A stretch of 64,000 nucleotides of DNA from Begonia masoniana (taxonomy: Eukaryota; Streptophyta; Magnoliopsida; Cucurbitales; Begoniaceae), in assembly GCA_022432975.1 (NCBI GenBank), contig CM039509.1:45356209-45420208 (forward strand), in the 5' to 3' direction. Made by a program: the position numbers and the translations under genes. Below are positions 11,781 to 22,829 of the stretch, one piece after another (within the stretch, counting starts at the first letter, position 1; each line of letters begins with the position of its first letter). The notes beneath the pieces were generated by a model that was given only the letters and a program-made list of their open reading frames with translations, did no database searches and was not told where the DNA came from.

Positions 11781-13387
11781 TGTAACGACCACTTTTTCCA
11801 GCAAGATATTGTCCGCTCTGGGGATTGGGCCGTGACCCAATATCCTCCCCTCAAGGCTTTGTTTGGTGAGAACTTCCCAGGAGGTCACCCAACCTAGAAT
11901 TGCTCTCCCCGAAGCACTTTTAACTTCGGAGTTCTTATGGGATCCGTTGCCAATTGTGCTCCAAAACGTGTCTTGCTATGTTGGGAGGGTCTCTTTACAT
12001 ATGTTTCATTTCCACATACTTCCCCAAACGATGTGGGATTGTGACGACCCCCTTTTTACGACCTGTCACCTTCCGGTTCGCCCGCGCGGACGTACCGCCA
12101 TCCGGGTTCCGGTTCGTGCAGCCATCGTACACATACTTGCACATTCGGGTCATCACAATCACCCCCCCTCGGGGGCCCAATGTCCTCGTTGGCCACATTT
12201 TCGGTTGGGTACAGGCTTTGATACCATTTGTAACGACCTCTTTTCCCAGCAAGATATTGTCCGCTCTGGGGATTGGGCCGTGACCCAATATCCTCCCCTC
12301 ATGGCTTTGCTTGGCAAGAACTTCCCAGGAGATCACCCAACCTGGAATTGCTCTTGCCGAAGAACTTTTAACATCGGTGTTCTTATGGGATCCGTTGCCA
12401 ATTGTGCTCCAAAACGCGTTTTGCTATGTTGGGAGGGTCTCTTTACATATGTTTCATTTCCACATACTTCCCCAAGCGATGTGGGATTGTGACGACCCCC
12501 TTTTTATGACCTATCACCTTCCGGTTCGCCCGCGCGGACGTACCGCCATCCGGGTTCCTGTGATTGTGATGACCCGAATGTGCACGTATGGTACGATGGC
12601 TGCACAAACCGGAACCCGGATGACGGTACGTCCGCGCGGGCGAACCAGAAGGTGACAGGTCATAAAGAGGGGGTCGTCACAATCCCACATCGCTTGGGGA
12701 AGTATGTGGAAATGAAACATATGTAAGAGATCCCTCCCAATATAGTAAGACGCGTTTTGGAGCACGATTGGCAACGGATCCCATAAGAACTCCGAAGTTA
12801 AAAGCGCTTTGGCGAGAGCAATTCCAGGTTGGGTGACCTTCCGAGAAGTTCTCGCCAAACAAAGCCGTGAGGGGAGGATATTGGGTTACGGCCCAATCCC
12901 TAGAGCGGACAATATCTTACTGGGAAATGAGGTCGTTACAAATGGTATCAGAGCCTGTACCCATCCGAAAATTTGGCCAACGAGGACGTTGGGCCCCCGA
13001 GAGGGGGTGATTGTGATGACCCGAATGTGCACATATGGTACGATGGCTGCACGAACCAGAACCCGGATGGCAGTACATCCGCGCGGGCGAACCGGAAGGT
13101 GACAGGTCGTAAAGAGGGGGTCGTCACAATCCCACATCGCTTGGGGAAGTATGTGGAAATGAAACATTTGTAAGAGATCCCTCCCAATATAGTAAGACGC
13201 GTTTTGGAGCACGATTGGCAACGGATCCCATAAGAACTCCGAAGTTAAAAGTGCTTCGGCGAGAGCAATTCCAGATTGGGTGACCTTCCGGGAAGTTCTC
13301 GCCAAACAAAGCCGTGAGGGGAGGATATTGTGTTACGGCCCAATCCCCAAAGCAGACAATATCTTACTGGAAAATGGGGTCGTTACA
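11781..13387. mobile_element. inverted Cassandra TRIM dimer (LTRs carry 5S rRNA-like core)
   Basis: Two Cassandra units face apart from one centre. The minus unit has LTR 11781-12157, internal 12158-12228 and a truncated LTR 12229 to about 12558. The plus unit has LTR 12565-12940, internal 12941-13011 and LTR 13012-13387. The internal parts are about 70 bp, with PBS ATGGTATCAGAGCC and a polypurine run. The composite is bounded by one exact duplication, CCCCT (11776-11780 and 13388-13392). At the centre, about 46 bp of the minus LTR end is missing and TGTGAT is repeated. Cassandra elements are non-autonomous, have no ORF and are known by the 5S rRNA segment in the LTR. Confidence 0.92.
12776..12865 (+). 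repeat. 5S rRNA-derived segment in a Cassandra LTR
   Basis: GGATCCCATAAGAACTCCGA, then AAGTTAAAAG, GGCGAGAGCA and GGTTGGGTGACC, follow plant 5S rRNA from mid-molecule on. The A-box-like and C-box-like parts of the internal pol III promoter are recognisable. Equivalent segments lie at about 13223-13312 (plus) and, on the minus strand, at about 11870-11950, 12319-12400, 17215-17293 and 17752-17825. This is LTR-borne 5S-like sequence, not a 5S gene. Confidence 0.9.
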
Positions 13388-13392
13388 CCCCT

Positions 13393-14674
13393 TCGTGCCT
13401 ACACAATAGATCAATAGCCCCTCTCCAGGCCGCATCGCCATTTTCTTTAAAACATTGTGCGGAAATTCATTTTCTATGCATAATTTAAAACCGTGATGCA
13501 TGAACAGTTACGTACTTAAAGTAAACAAACAACATACATACCATCAAGACAATAAAAGCTATTAAAAGCATATCCTATCTAACTACCCAACCATAACAAT
13601 TTAAACCAAAAGCGTCACCAAAATTCCTCGAGATGACCTCGACGTACGGTGTAGGCCAATCGGCCAAAGAAGATCACGAGAACTTACCTCGTGTCTTTTG
13701 CAATCCAAGCTCCGTCCACGAGTGTTGTTCACCTAAGGCAATTTCACAATTTTGTCGTTAAAACGAGTTTAAACTATTGAACGTCCAAATTTAACGAAAC
13801 CTTAACTAAGGAAATTCCCTAAAATTCTATCTTAGTTCAACGATGCATTTTTTTATCCAACATTTACGCTTGATACTTCGAAATCACCATCAACGAGTTT
13901 TCCCCCAAAATTCTCAATTTTTAACATTTCTCACGATTCGATCTAACTTCGTCCAATAACGTTCAATATGTCATTTATATCCATAAACTCGATAAACCTA
14001 TCAATCTCAAACCATAAATCGCGTTTTTAACGAAACCCTTAACGAACCCTAATCGTTTAAACTTCATAAAAACTGAAATAAACTTCCCTAAAACCTTAGA
14101 ATCATACTTAGGGTTGCGAGAGGAGGAAGAAACGTGGAGGATCGAGACGATCGGAGATGAAAACGGAGGTCGGCGTGAGAAATCGCCGGAGGAAGAAGGA
14201 AATGTCGCGAGAGGAGGGAGAGAGTCGCAGGGAGAAGAAAAGTGAAGCCGTGAAGAAGAAGAAAGTTTTCAATATTTTATAATATTGACTTGGCAAATTA
14301 CCATTTTACCCTTCCTTTGATTTTCTATTCGTTTCGTCCTTCGTTTCGTTAATTAACTAACGATTCGGTTTCTCCCAATTCCCTTATTTCACCATTAACT
14401 TCAACTTATTATCAGGGTTCTATTAAAACTATCCGTTCGAAATTCGGACCTCGTTTACTATTTTTACCGAAGTATCTTTTATATTACGATAGACGTAAAT
14501 CTCGTAAACTTAGCGTTACTACTCCTAAAATTCGCAAAATTTTCTTAAAATCCATATTAATTATTAAGATCCTAATGACGCTTTCTTTCTGAAAAACTGA
14601 CTTGATTTGACATATTTACAAAAGATACCATTTATATCATTTATTTACAAATTCTCGAAAATCCGGGTGTTACC
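13393..14674. other. remainder of solo LTR A; no gene
   Basis: AT-rich LTR sequence after the Cassandra dimer. It includes a purine/pyrimidine-rich part (14105-14270) that generates short spurious ORFs. I see no coding signal. Confidence 0.7.
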
Positions 14675-15900
14675 GGATTAGATCAGAAACAAATACATAT
14701 GCAACGGAGATAAGAAAGTAAAAACAGCATGTTTTGGAATTTATGTTTCAGCATTTCATTTCATTATTGCTTTACTTACTTAGCATTAGGCTAATAGATG
14801 AGTTTTGTGATGTAGGTGAAGAAGCATCAGAAGGTGTGTTCTCTGAACATGTTGAAGGTTAGGCTGTTGGGGGAGCACTTCAATGCCACGGATTGGTGAT
14901 TCTAATGAGGCGGTTTAACTGGTGTCAGTAGATGAGAATGTTTAGTGAACCATGATTCATTTTAAGTTTTGTTGAGTTTTCTAATAACAGAAGTGCTTTT
15001 AATGTTTTTGAATACGTTGGTGAGACTTTTCTGATAATAGCACTCTGTTGGTTTTAACGTTAGCTCTTACTGGATTTTTGAGTAAATGTGAGGATTTGGG
15101 TTGGTTCTGAATGGTTTCAGTGAAGTAAGCAAATTCCTTTCTGTAGTTAGAGTTGTGTGATATAGAAAAAAAGTAGTTGAAATGTTGCTCTGTTCTCTAC
15201 CGGTAGATGTTGTCTATCGATAGAAGTTGAGTGTTTTGTCCACCGGAGGATGTTGGAGGATTGAATCATCCGAATGACGTCACCAGAAGATGTCTTCAAT
15301 AGAAGTTTTGTCGTTTAGTGATCAGTGGATGTCGGGTATTAAACCTATCGGATGATGTAGTAGAAGTTTTGTCATTTTGTGATCGGTATACGCAGTTTGT
15401 TCTTTCGGAAGACGTGAGTAAAAGATTTGTCATCTTGTGATCGGCAGAGGCTGGATGAACGAATCATCCGACTGACGTCATCGGTAGATGTGAGTAGAAA
15501 AACTTGTCATTTTGCAATCGGCAGAGGTTGGATGAACGATTCATCCGGCTGACGTCATCGGTGGAAACCTTCGGTTTTGTTTCTGCCCTTTTCATTGACT
15601 TCGTTCAGCGGATGATGTGTTTGAATTTTATGAACTTTAAGTATTTCACGCGTAAGCCTTCATCTCTTCCGGTCGAATTCTTTTTTTAATATTTTTAACT
15701 GATTATTCGAACACTGTTTTATAGTTTTGCTTAACTTTGTTTTGCTTAAAAAAATTTTCCGCTGCAAGTTTTTGTGTTTTTAGCAAACGTTCAAATTTGA
15801 CTTTCGAGCGAAGTTTTAAATTTGGTCAGAAATTTCCTAGTTATGTTCGAGTTTATGAGTAACGAACTGAGTTTAGAAAAACCCGGGGCCTTACAAACAT

Positions 15901-17128
15901 TGGCGGTAAAGTTATCAAAAATGCAAATGCTCACTATAAAGTTTAAGAGTTTAAAAATGCATGAAGATGAGAGTATTGCCTAGTTCAATGCAAAATTATG
16001 TGACATCGCCAATGAGGCATTTGCTCTTGGTGAGACTTTTTCGGAAGAACGATTGGTAAGGAAAACTCTGCGATCTCTTCCTCAACGATTTGCTTATAAA
16101 GTTACTGCTATTGAAGAAGCAAAAGATGTCTCCAAAATGAAGTTTGAAGAACTAATAGGATCTCTTAGAACATTTGAGATGAATATTAAAATGGACATGA
16201 AAGCAAAGACAGTAAAAGGCATAGCTCTAAAGGCAGAGACACAAAATTTGAATGATTATGATGAAGATGACCTTGAAGAATCCCTAGCGCTGCTAACAAA
16301 GAATTTTAGCTGAGTTATGAAGAAATTTTGGAGAAATAATCGTGGTGTCAGACCTAATACTAGTAACTCCAAAATTTGCTCCTCAAGTAATAAGAAGTAC
16401 AGGGAAGAAAATCATGTGTTTGATCAACCTCCCAAAAATAAAGGAATTCAATGCAGAGAGTGTGATGGTTTTTAGGCATATTCAAGCTGAATGCACCAAT
16501 ACTTTGAAGAAAAAGAAAAACTCTTTCAACATGACTTGGAGTGATGATGAGTCAGAAAAAGAAAATGAATTTCAGAACAACCGTGTCAGATTTGTTGTCA
16601 GAATTTCTGAACATACAAAAAGTGGGAGTGTTACTCGGGATGTCACAGACGATATATCAACCTATAGTAATGAAGATGAGGAGGAAGCCACAAAAGAATA
16701 TCTTTTCGTGGAATACATGATTCTCTATGAAAAATGGATCGAACTTGTTAAAGTGAATCAACAGTTACGTATTCAAATTGGAGGTTTAAGGGATGAGAAG
16801 ATAAATCTTAAAAATAATGTTACTGAGTTGGAAGCAAAATGGAAGACAAGTCAGGATGAAGTTAAAGATCTATCCAACGAGCTGAATCACATGAGGAAAA
16901 ATGTTAAAATGTTGAATTTGGGGTCTACTAAGCTATATGATATTTTGAGAATCAACAAGTCAGGATGAAGTTAAAGATCTATCCAACGAGCTGAATCACA
17001 TGAGGAAAAATGTTAAAATGTTGAATTTGGGGTCTACTAAGCTAGATGATATTTTGAGAATCAACAAGTCATGTGGTGATTGTTCTGGTCTGGGGTACAA
17101 AGGTGAAAGCTCAATATCACAGACAATG
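15901..17128 (+). pseudogene. Copia1 gag, middle part
   Basis: The gag reading resumes after the Gypsy1 target duplication with UBN2-like sequence: RKTLRSLPQRFAYKVTAIEE, KMKFEELIGSLRTFE and an acidic stretch. The longer open part 16342-16968 reads as a Glu/Lys/Asn-rich, probably coiled-coil gag region (residues such as NELNHMRKN). Stops and frameshifts separate the pieces (for example a TAG near 15990 and a TGA near 16310). The frame is then interrupted by Cassandra at 17129. Confidence 0.8.
16846..17063 (+). repeat. 109-bp tandem duplication in Copia1 gag
   Basis: ACAAGTCAGGATGAAGTTAA starts at 16846 and again at 16955; the two 109-bp units are almost identical (CTATATG against CTAGATG). 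109 is not a multiple of three, so the duplication shifts the frame. Confidence 0.93.
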
Positions 17129-18033
17129 TGTAACGACCCCTTATCCCAGCAAGATATTGTCCGCTCTGGGGATTGGGCCGCAGCCCAATATCCTCCCCTC
17201 ACGACTTTGTTTGGCGAGAACTTCCCAGAAGGTCACCCAACCTGGAATTGCTCTCGCCGAAGCACTTTTAACTTCGGAGTTCTTATGGGATCCGTTGCCA
17301 ATCGTGCTCCAAAACGCGTCTTGCTATGTTGGGAGGATCTCTTTACATATGTTTTATTTCCACATACTTCCCCAAGCGCTGTGGGATTGTGACGACCCCC
17401 TTTTTACGACCCGTCACCTTCCGGTTCGCCCGCGCGGACGTACCGCCATCCGGGTTCCGGTTCGTGCAGCCATCGTACCATACTTATAGATCCGAGTCAT
17501 CACAATCACCCCCCCTCGGACGTACCGCCATCCGGGTTCCGGTTCGTGCAGCCATCGTACCATACTTATAGATCCGAGTCATCACAATCACCCCCCCTCA
17601 GGGGCCCAACGTCCTCGTTGGCCACAATTCCGGTTGGGTACAGGCTTTGATACCATTTGTAACGACCCCTTATCCCAGCAAGATATTGTCCGCTCTGGGG
17701 ATTGGGCCGCAGCCCAATATCCTCCCCTCACGACTTTGTTTGGCGAGAACTTCCCAGAAGGTCACCCAACCTGGAATTGCTCTCGCCGAAGCACTTTTAA
17801 CTTCAGAGTTCTTATGGGATCCGTTGCCAATCGTGCTCCAAAACGCGTCTTGCTATGTTGGGAGGATCTCTTTACATATGTTTCATTTCCACATACTTTC
17901 CCAAGCGCTGTGGGATTGTGACGACCCCCTTTTTACGACCCGTCACCTTCCGGTTCGCCCGCGCGGACGTACCGCCATCCGGGTTCCGGTTCGTGCAGCC
18001 ATCGTACCATACTTATAGATCCGAGTCATCACA
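17129..18033 (-). mobile_element. Cassandra TRIM inside Copia1 gag
   Basis: The exact target duplication CAATG lies at 17124-17128 and 18034-18038. The LTRs 17129-17504 and 17658-18033 are 376 bp each and nearly identical, reading TGTGATGACTCGG...GGTCGTTACA on the minus strand. The internal part holds the PBS (minus strand ATGGTATCAGAGCC) and polypurine run, plus a roughly 79-bp local duplication of the LTR end and PPT at about 17515-17600. Each LTR contains the 5S rRNA-like segment. No ORF is expected in this family. Confidence 0.94.
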
Positions 18034-18812
18034 CAATGTCTTCTAGACTTACTTTCAAAAGGAAAAACTTAGTGTCACAGACAGTGTCTTATGAACTTAG
18101 TTACCAAAGAGAAAGCACAGTGCCACAAACAATATCAGTAAAGGATATTGATTACAAAGGAAAGCAGACTACAATGAGTACTAAGAAAGTTGTGAAGAAA
18201 CAAAACCCTCACCCTACTTTCATTAGGAAAGGTAATAAATTTAACACTATTTGTCACTATTGCAACCGTCCTGGTCATATTTGTCCTAGATGTTTCACTT
18301 ATCTTGCTGATTTGAGACAAGGTACTGCTAGAAATTTCTTAACTCGTAGATCTTCTCAACAAAAAAGGGAGAAAAAGTCCAACTTGAAATGTAACATTGC
18401 ACATTTTTCTCTCAAAGCCACTTCAACTGATACTTGGTACTTCGATAATGGATGTTCTAGGCACATGACAGGTGAAGAAAAGTTTTTGAAGAATATCATA
18501 TCTGAAAGTATGGGAAAAGTGACATTTGGTAATAGTGTCAAAGTCAGTGTCATTGGTAAAGGCACACTAAGTGTTCCCAGATTGCCAAAGTTAGAAAATG
18601 TTCTTCTGGTGGATGGTTTAAAGGCAAATTTGATTAGCATTAGTCAGTTGTGCAATCAAGATTTAAATGTGCATTTTACTCGTGAGCAGTGTATGGTCTC
18701 CGATCAAGACAAAAATTGCATTATAGAAGGGGTAAGATCTTCCAACAATTGTTATCTTATTTCCTTTTTACCAACTTGTTTTAATTCAAGCACAGAAGAT
18801 TTTATTCTATGA
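18034..18812 (+). pseudogene. Copia1 gag C-terminus and protease
   Basis: A CCHC knuckle CHYCNRPGHICPRC (about 18253-18294) is followed by the aspartic protease segment WYFDNGCSRHMTG (about 18436). The catalytic D-S-G is changed to D-N-G, which would abolish activity. The gag-pre-integrase segment (LKANLISISQLCNQDL) follows. The frame ends at a TGA at 18810. Confidence 0.85.
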
Positions 18813-19615
18813 CATCGTAAGTTGGGACACATTAATATTCGAATGCTGAAGAAGATTATTTCCAAATGAGCTGTTCGTGGAATTTCTGTAATAAACTTTG
18901 ATGAAAGCAGAGTGTGTGGACCGTGTCAAATCAGGAAGCAAACCAAGGTGTCTCACCCAAAATCACAGATACCGCAACAACACGAGTGCTTGAATTGCTT
19001 CACATGGATCTAATGGGTCCAATACTCTCAGAAAGTATTGGAGGAAAACGCTATGTTCACATAACAGTTGATGATTTCTCACGATATACATGGGTGGAAT
19101 TTCTTAGAGAAAAATCTGACACCTTCAAAGCATTCAAAGCATTATGTATTCGGCTCCAGCGTGAAAAGAATTGTGTCATCATGAAGATTATTCCCATCCG
19201 TAGTGACCATGGAAGAGAGTTTGAAAATTCAGAATTCTCAGAGTTCTGTAGTCAACTTAGTATAGCTCATGAATTCTCGGCACCTGTAACTCCCCAACAA
19301 AATGGAGTCGTTGAAAGAAAGAATCAAACTTTAGCAGAGATGTCTCACGTAATGCTACATGAAAGGAATATTCAGCAAAAACTCTGGGCTGAAGCTATGA
19401 ACACAACATGTTACACCATAAATCAGGTGTATCTCTGTGGAGGAACTTCAATGACACCGTATGAGATATGGAAAGGTAAAACTTCAAATCTAAGTTATTT
19501 TCATCTTTTTGGCAGTAGATGTTTTGTATTGAATGACAGGGAACATAGGGGAAAACTTGATACCAAGAGTGATGAGACTATCTTTCTCGGTTATGCTACC
19601 AATAACCGTGCCTAA
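18813..19615 (+). pseudogene. Copia1 integrase
   Basis: After a broken HHCC region (18813-18930), an open stretch reads the integrase core. The first Asp is in LLHMDLMGP, the second in RSDHGREFEN and the Glu in PQQNGVVERKN, so all three catalytic residues are kept. The end reads FGSRCFVLNDREHRGKLD, typical of copia integrases, before a TAA at about 19613. Confidence 0.88.
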
Positions 19616-20959
19616 TGGGTCTACAACAAAATGACTTGAACTGTCATAGAATCGGCAAATGTTCAAATAGATGACTCACTGGAAACTACCAATACTCTCA
19701 AAGAAGACATAAACCAGAGTTCAAATGAAGACAGTTCTAGTGTGCCCACTGGTGTCCCAGGTAGTGTTCCAGGTGTCTCAAGAGATGTTACAGACACTGT
19801 TTTAGATTAGACTGTTATAACTAATGAAACAAAATTAGTCATTTCAGACAGCAGGCAACCATTCACTCGTGTTCAGAAAAATCATCCTACAAATGAAGTC
19901 ATTGGAAGTCTAAATGATGGTATTCGAACCAGAGACAAACCGAGAGTAAACTATCAGGAAATGATTCATATGACATGTTTTACTTCTACTATTGAGCCCA
20001 AAAATGTGAAAGAAGCCCTGCTAGATGAATATTGGATTGAGGCTATGCAAGAAGAACTTGGTTAATTCACATGGAATCAAGTTTTGGACTTAGTGTCATG
20101 TCCTCCCGACGTGAATGTCATTGGCACTAAGTGGATATACAAAAATAAGAGCGATGAGCATGGAAACATTACCTGCAACAAGGCGCGGTTAGTTGCGCAG
20201 AAGTACTTACAGATTGAAAGAGTTGACTTTGATGAGACATTTGCACCAGTTGCTCGTCTTGAATCCATCCGTCTTTTGCTAGCCATTGCTTGTGTGTTGC
20301 AGTTCAAGCTTTATCAAATGGATGTGAAGAGTGTTTTCTTAAATGGTCTTCTTAATTAGGAAGTTTATGTTGTTCAACCAAAGGGTTTTGAAGACCCTCA
20401 TCATTCCGAGTATGTCTACAAATTGAAGAAGGCATTGTACGAGCTCAAACAAGCTCCTCGGGCGTGGTATGAACGACTCACGCAATACTTATTGTCTGAG
20501 GGATATGAGCGAGAGGAGTAGATAAAACCCTTTTTCATTCGCCATGACAAAGGTCAGTTTTTACTCACTCAAATTTATGTTGATGACATAGTGTTTGGCT
20601 CAGTGTCACAGGTGATGGTAGATGAATTCGTCGCTCAAATGATCGAAGAATTTGCGATGAGTATGGTAGGAGAACTCAATTATCTTCTTGGACTTCAAAT
20701 TCAGCAAGGAAAAGAAGGAATCTTCATTACTCAAACAAAGTATGCCAAGAATTTGTTGAAGCGGTTTAAGTTGAAGAATGCACGTCCTCGTAGAACACCG
20801 ATTGAGACACATGAGAAGCTCTCCAAAGATGAGAAGGGAATTTCTGTTGATGCTCATTTATATAGAAGTATGATTGGGAGCCTCTTGTACCTAACTGCTA
20901 GTCGGCCGGATATTTGTTACAGCATTGGTTTATGTGCTCGATTTCAAGCAAATCCTTGA
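19616..20959 (+). pseudogene. Copia1 reverse transcriptase
   Basis: A linker with stops leads to RT from about 20030. [34 protein letters not shown] and YQMDVKSVFLNG are standard copia RT blocks, followed by [10 protein letters not shown] and, at about 20575, QIYVDDIVFGS with the YVDD catalytic motif. TAA/TAG/TGA codons interrupt it at about 20064, 20358 and 20519. Confidence 0.88.
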
Positions 20960-21797
20960 GAGTCACACCTAGTGTCCGTGAAACAGATTCTCAAATATAT
21001 TAGTGGAACAACCGACTATGGAATCTGATATTCATTTGATACAAATGCAAATCTAGTTGGCTATTGTGATGCGGACTGGGCTGATAGTTTGGATGATCGA
21101 AAGAGTACTTCTGGTGAATATTTTTACTTGGGACACAACTTGGTGTCATGGTTCAGCAAGAAGCAAAATTCCATTTCTCTGTCTACTACTAAGGCTGAAT
21201 ATTATGCAGTTGGTAGTAGCTGTACATAGCTTCTTTGGATGAAACAAATGCTTAAAGACTATGGTGTCACACAGGATGTCATGACACTTTATTGTGACAA
21301 ATGAATATCAGCCCAAGTTGTGTCCCAAGTAAAAATATTCACCAGAAGTACTCTTTCGATCATCCAAACTATCAGCCCAGTCCGCATCACAATAGCCAAC
21401 TAGATTTGCATTTGTATCAAATGAATATCAGATTCCATAGTCGGTTGTTCCACTAATATATTTGAGAATCTGTTTCTCTGTCTACTGCTAAGGCTGAATA
21501 TATTGCAGTTGGTAGTAGCTGTACACAGCTTCTTTGGATGAAACAAATGCTTAAAGACTATGGTGTCACACAGGATGTCATGACACTTTATTGCGACAAC
21601 ATGAGTGCTATTAATATTTCCAATAATCCGGTTCAGCATTCTCGGACCAAGCTTATTGATATCCGACATCACTTAATTAGATCTTTTGTAGAAGATAAAA
21701 TTATTACTGTAGAGCATATGGTGATGGATAAACAAATCGCTGATATTTTTACCAAGGCTTTGGATGGTGTGAGATTTGAAGAATTAAGGTCTATCTT
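20960..21797 (+). pseudogene. Copia1 RNase H, rearranged
   Basis: The first part (about 21050-21240) reads copia RNase H (GYCDADWADS, DRKSTSGEYFYLG). At 21300-21476 the sequence is inverted, and from 21473 it reads forward again (LSTAKAEYIAVGSSCTQLLW, then HSRTKLIDIRHHLIRSFVED and DIFTKALDG). See the inverted duplication at 20980-21599. Gypsy2 then cuts the C-terminus at 21798. Confidence 0.85.
20980..21599. repeat. DUP-INV-DUP rearrangement in Copia1 RNase H
   Basis: 20980-21143 recurs as its reverse complement at 21313-21476 (164 bp). 21174-21299 recurs in direct orientation at 21473-21599 (offset 299). CAAATGAATATCAG occurs both at about 21298 and at about 21419, marking a junction. Confidence 0.9.
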
Positions 21798-22792
21798 TGT
21801 GACGCCCCCAAACCCGATCGGGGTCGAGGAGCCTCACTCCGGACATTTTTAAATACATGAACGTTACATTACATTACATTTCACTGGACAGGAAGGTATA
21901 AGTGGGGCTTATAGAGGAACTGGCGCACATACATACTTGACATAACAGGACATGACACTGGTTAGTAATTTTGCCGGGTCCCAGGGAAGGACAAGGTACA
22001 GGGTATCCTTGGCAGGGATAATTTTACATGAGTCCCAGAGAAGGACAAGAACAGGATGTCAGTCCCCGTCCCACACTTAACCGTACTTTACATATACATT
22101 TTTAACTTTCTTAACTTCAAATCGTGTGCACAAAAAACTTTTGCATGTCTTTCAGGAAAATCGTGTATGCATGAGCATTTACAGTGCTTGAACTTAAAAT
22201 GGCAGACAACAGGAATAAAATAGCAGAACATAAGGAAAAATAACAGATAACTCAGAACGTAACTCCAACTTTTCTAACCGAAACAACCCAACAGAAATGA
22301 AAACCTAGTACCTCCGTGATGTAGGGCCTTCAGGGCCAACCTACGGGTATGAACTTACCTGTGGTCCGTGAGTTGCAGCTTTGTTCGTGTTACCTTTGTG
22401 AGCCTCGAACCTTGATCGAAGAAAATGGAAGAAACGGAGGAAAGGAGTTCTGTCGCTTGGAGAAGAAACTAAAAGCAGAGAGAAAGAAATCAATGAATGG
22501 AGGGTTTCACGTAGGAGGAAGAGAAAGAAAGGAGGGATGGCTTCTTCAACAAGTTGAACACTTGTCAAACATCCATTGACTTCCTCTCACCTACCTTAAT
22601 TCTTACCTAAATTGCCCCTCCACTGGTTTCCAACTAAATTGTCATTTAGTTCTTTGTTTCGGTTACCCTTAGTTTGGTTTTCCCCACTAAACATCCCACA
22701 ACTTCAATAAAATATTGACTGTATTAATAGCGAAGTAATCCTGACCAATAATTCAAGGGATAATTCCATGGCCAAAAATGCCGGGTGTTACA
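21798..22792 (-). repeat. Gypsy2 3' LTR
   Basis: 995 bp. The minus-strand reading starts TGTAACACCCGGCATTTTT at 22792 and ends TTTGGGGGCGTCACA at 21798. The outer end is part of a near-palindrome (CTCGACCCCGATCGGGGTCG-like). Confidence 0.87.
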
Positions 22793-22829
22793 TTCCACCC
22801 ACCTTAATGGAAATTTTGTCCCCAAAATT

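Larger units (their letters stand above)
10205..14674 (-). mobile_element. solo LTR (family A) inside the Gypsy1 3' LTR
   Basis: Read on the minus strand it starts (G/T)GTAACACCCGG at 14674 and ends GGGACGCTACA at 10205. The flanks are GGATC (10200-10204) and GGATT (14675-14679), a 5-bp duplication with one mismatch. No gag, pol or second LTR is present, so it is a solo LTR of about 2.86 kb once the Cassandra dimer inside it (1.6 kb) is removed. The same family, in plus orientation, starts at 62952 and runs off the window; the shared block about 13640-13690 is the reverse complement of the last about 55 bases of the window. Confidence 0.85.
2544..15895 (+). mobile_element. Gypsy1: near-complete Ty3/gypsy (chromovirus-like) retrotransposon
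   Basis: The target duplication AACAT occurs at 2539-2543 and 15896-15900. The 5' LTR is 2544-4644 and starts TGTAACACCC; the 3' LTR starts at 9319 with the same sequence and both end CCGGGGCCTTACA. The 3' LTR is inflated to 6.6 kb by a nested solo LTR. PBS, one long gag-pol frame and a polypurine tract are all present. The order PR-RT-RH-IN and the C-terminal segment resembling a chromodomain ([17 protein letters not shown]) suggest the Tekay/Del group (inference). The LTRs are very similar by eye, so insertion was fairly recent compared with the copia host. Confidence 0.95.
9319..15895 (+). repeat. Gypsy1 3' LTR, split by a solo LTR
   Basis: LTR sequence at 9319-10204 continues at 14680-15895. 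The two parts align end to end with 2544-4644. The intervening 10205-14674 is a separate insertion, with GGATC on its left and GGATT on its right. Confidence 0.92.

Noticed and set aside
12776..12865. A 5S rRNA gene
   Set aside because: The match covers only part of 5S rRNA, lies inside LTRs, and is flanked by LTR sequence and target duplications, not by a 5S spacer array.
11863..13309. Many ORFs of 60-140 codons on both strands across the Cassandra copies, repeated again at 16996-18046
   Set aside because: They are the same LTR sequence read in different frames. Cassandra has no genes, and the frames contain the 5S-like segment.
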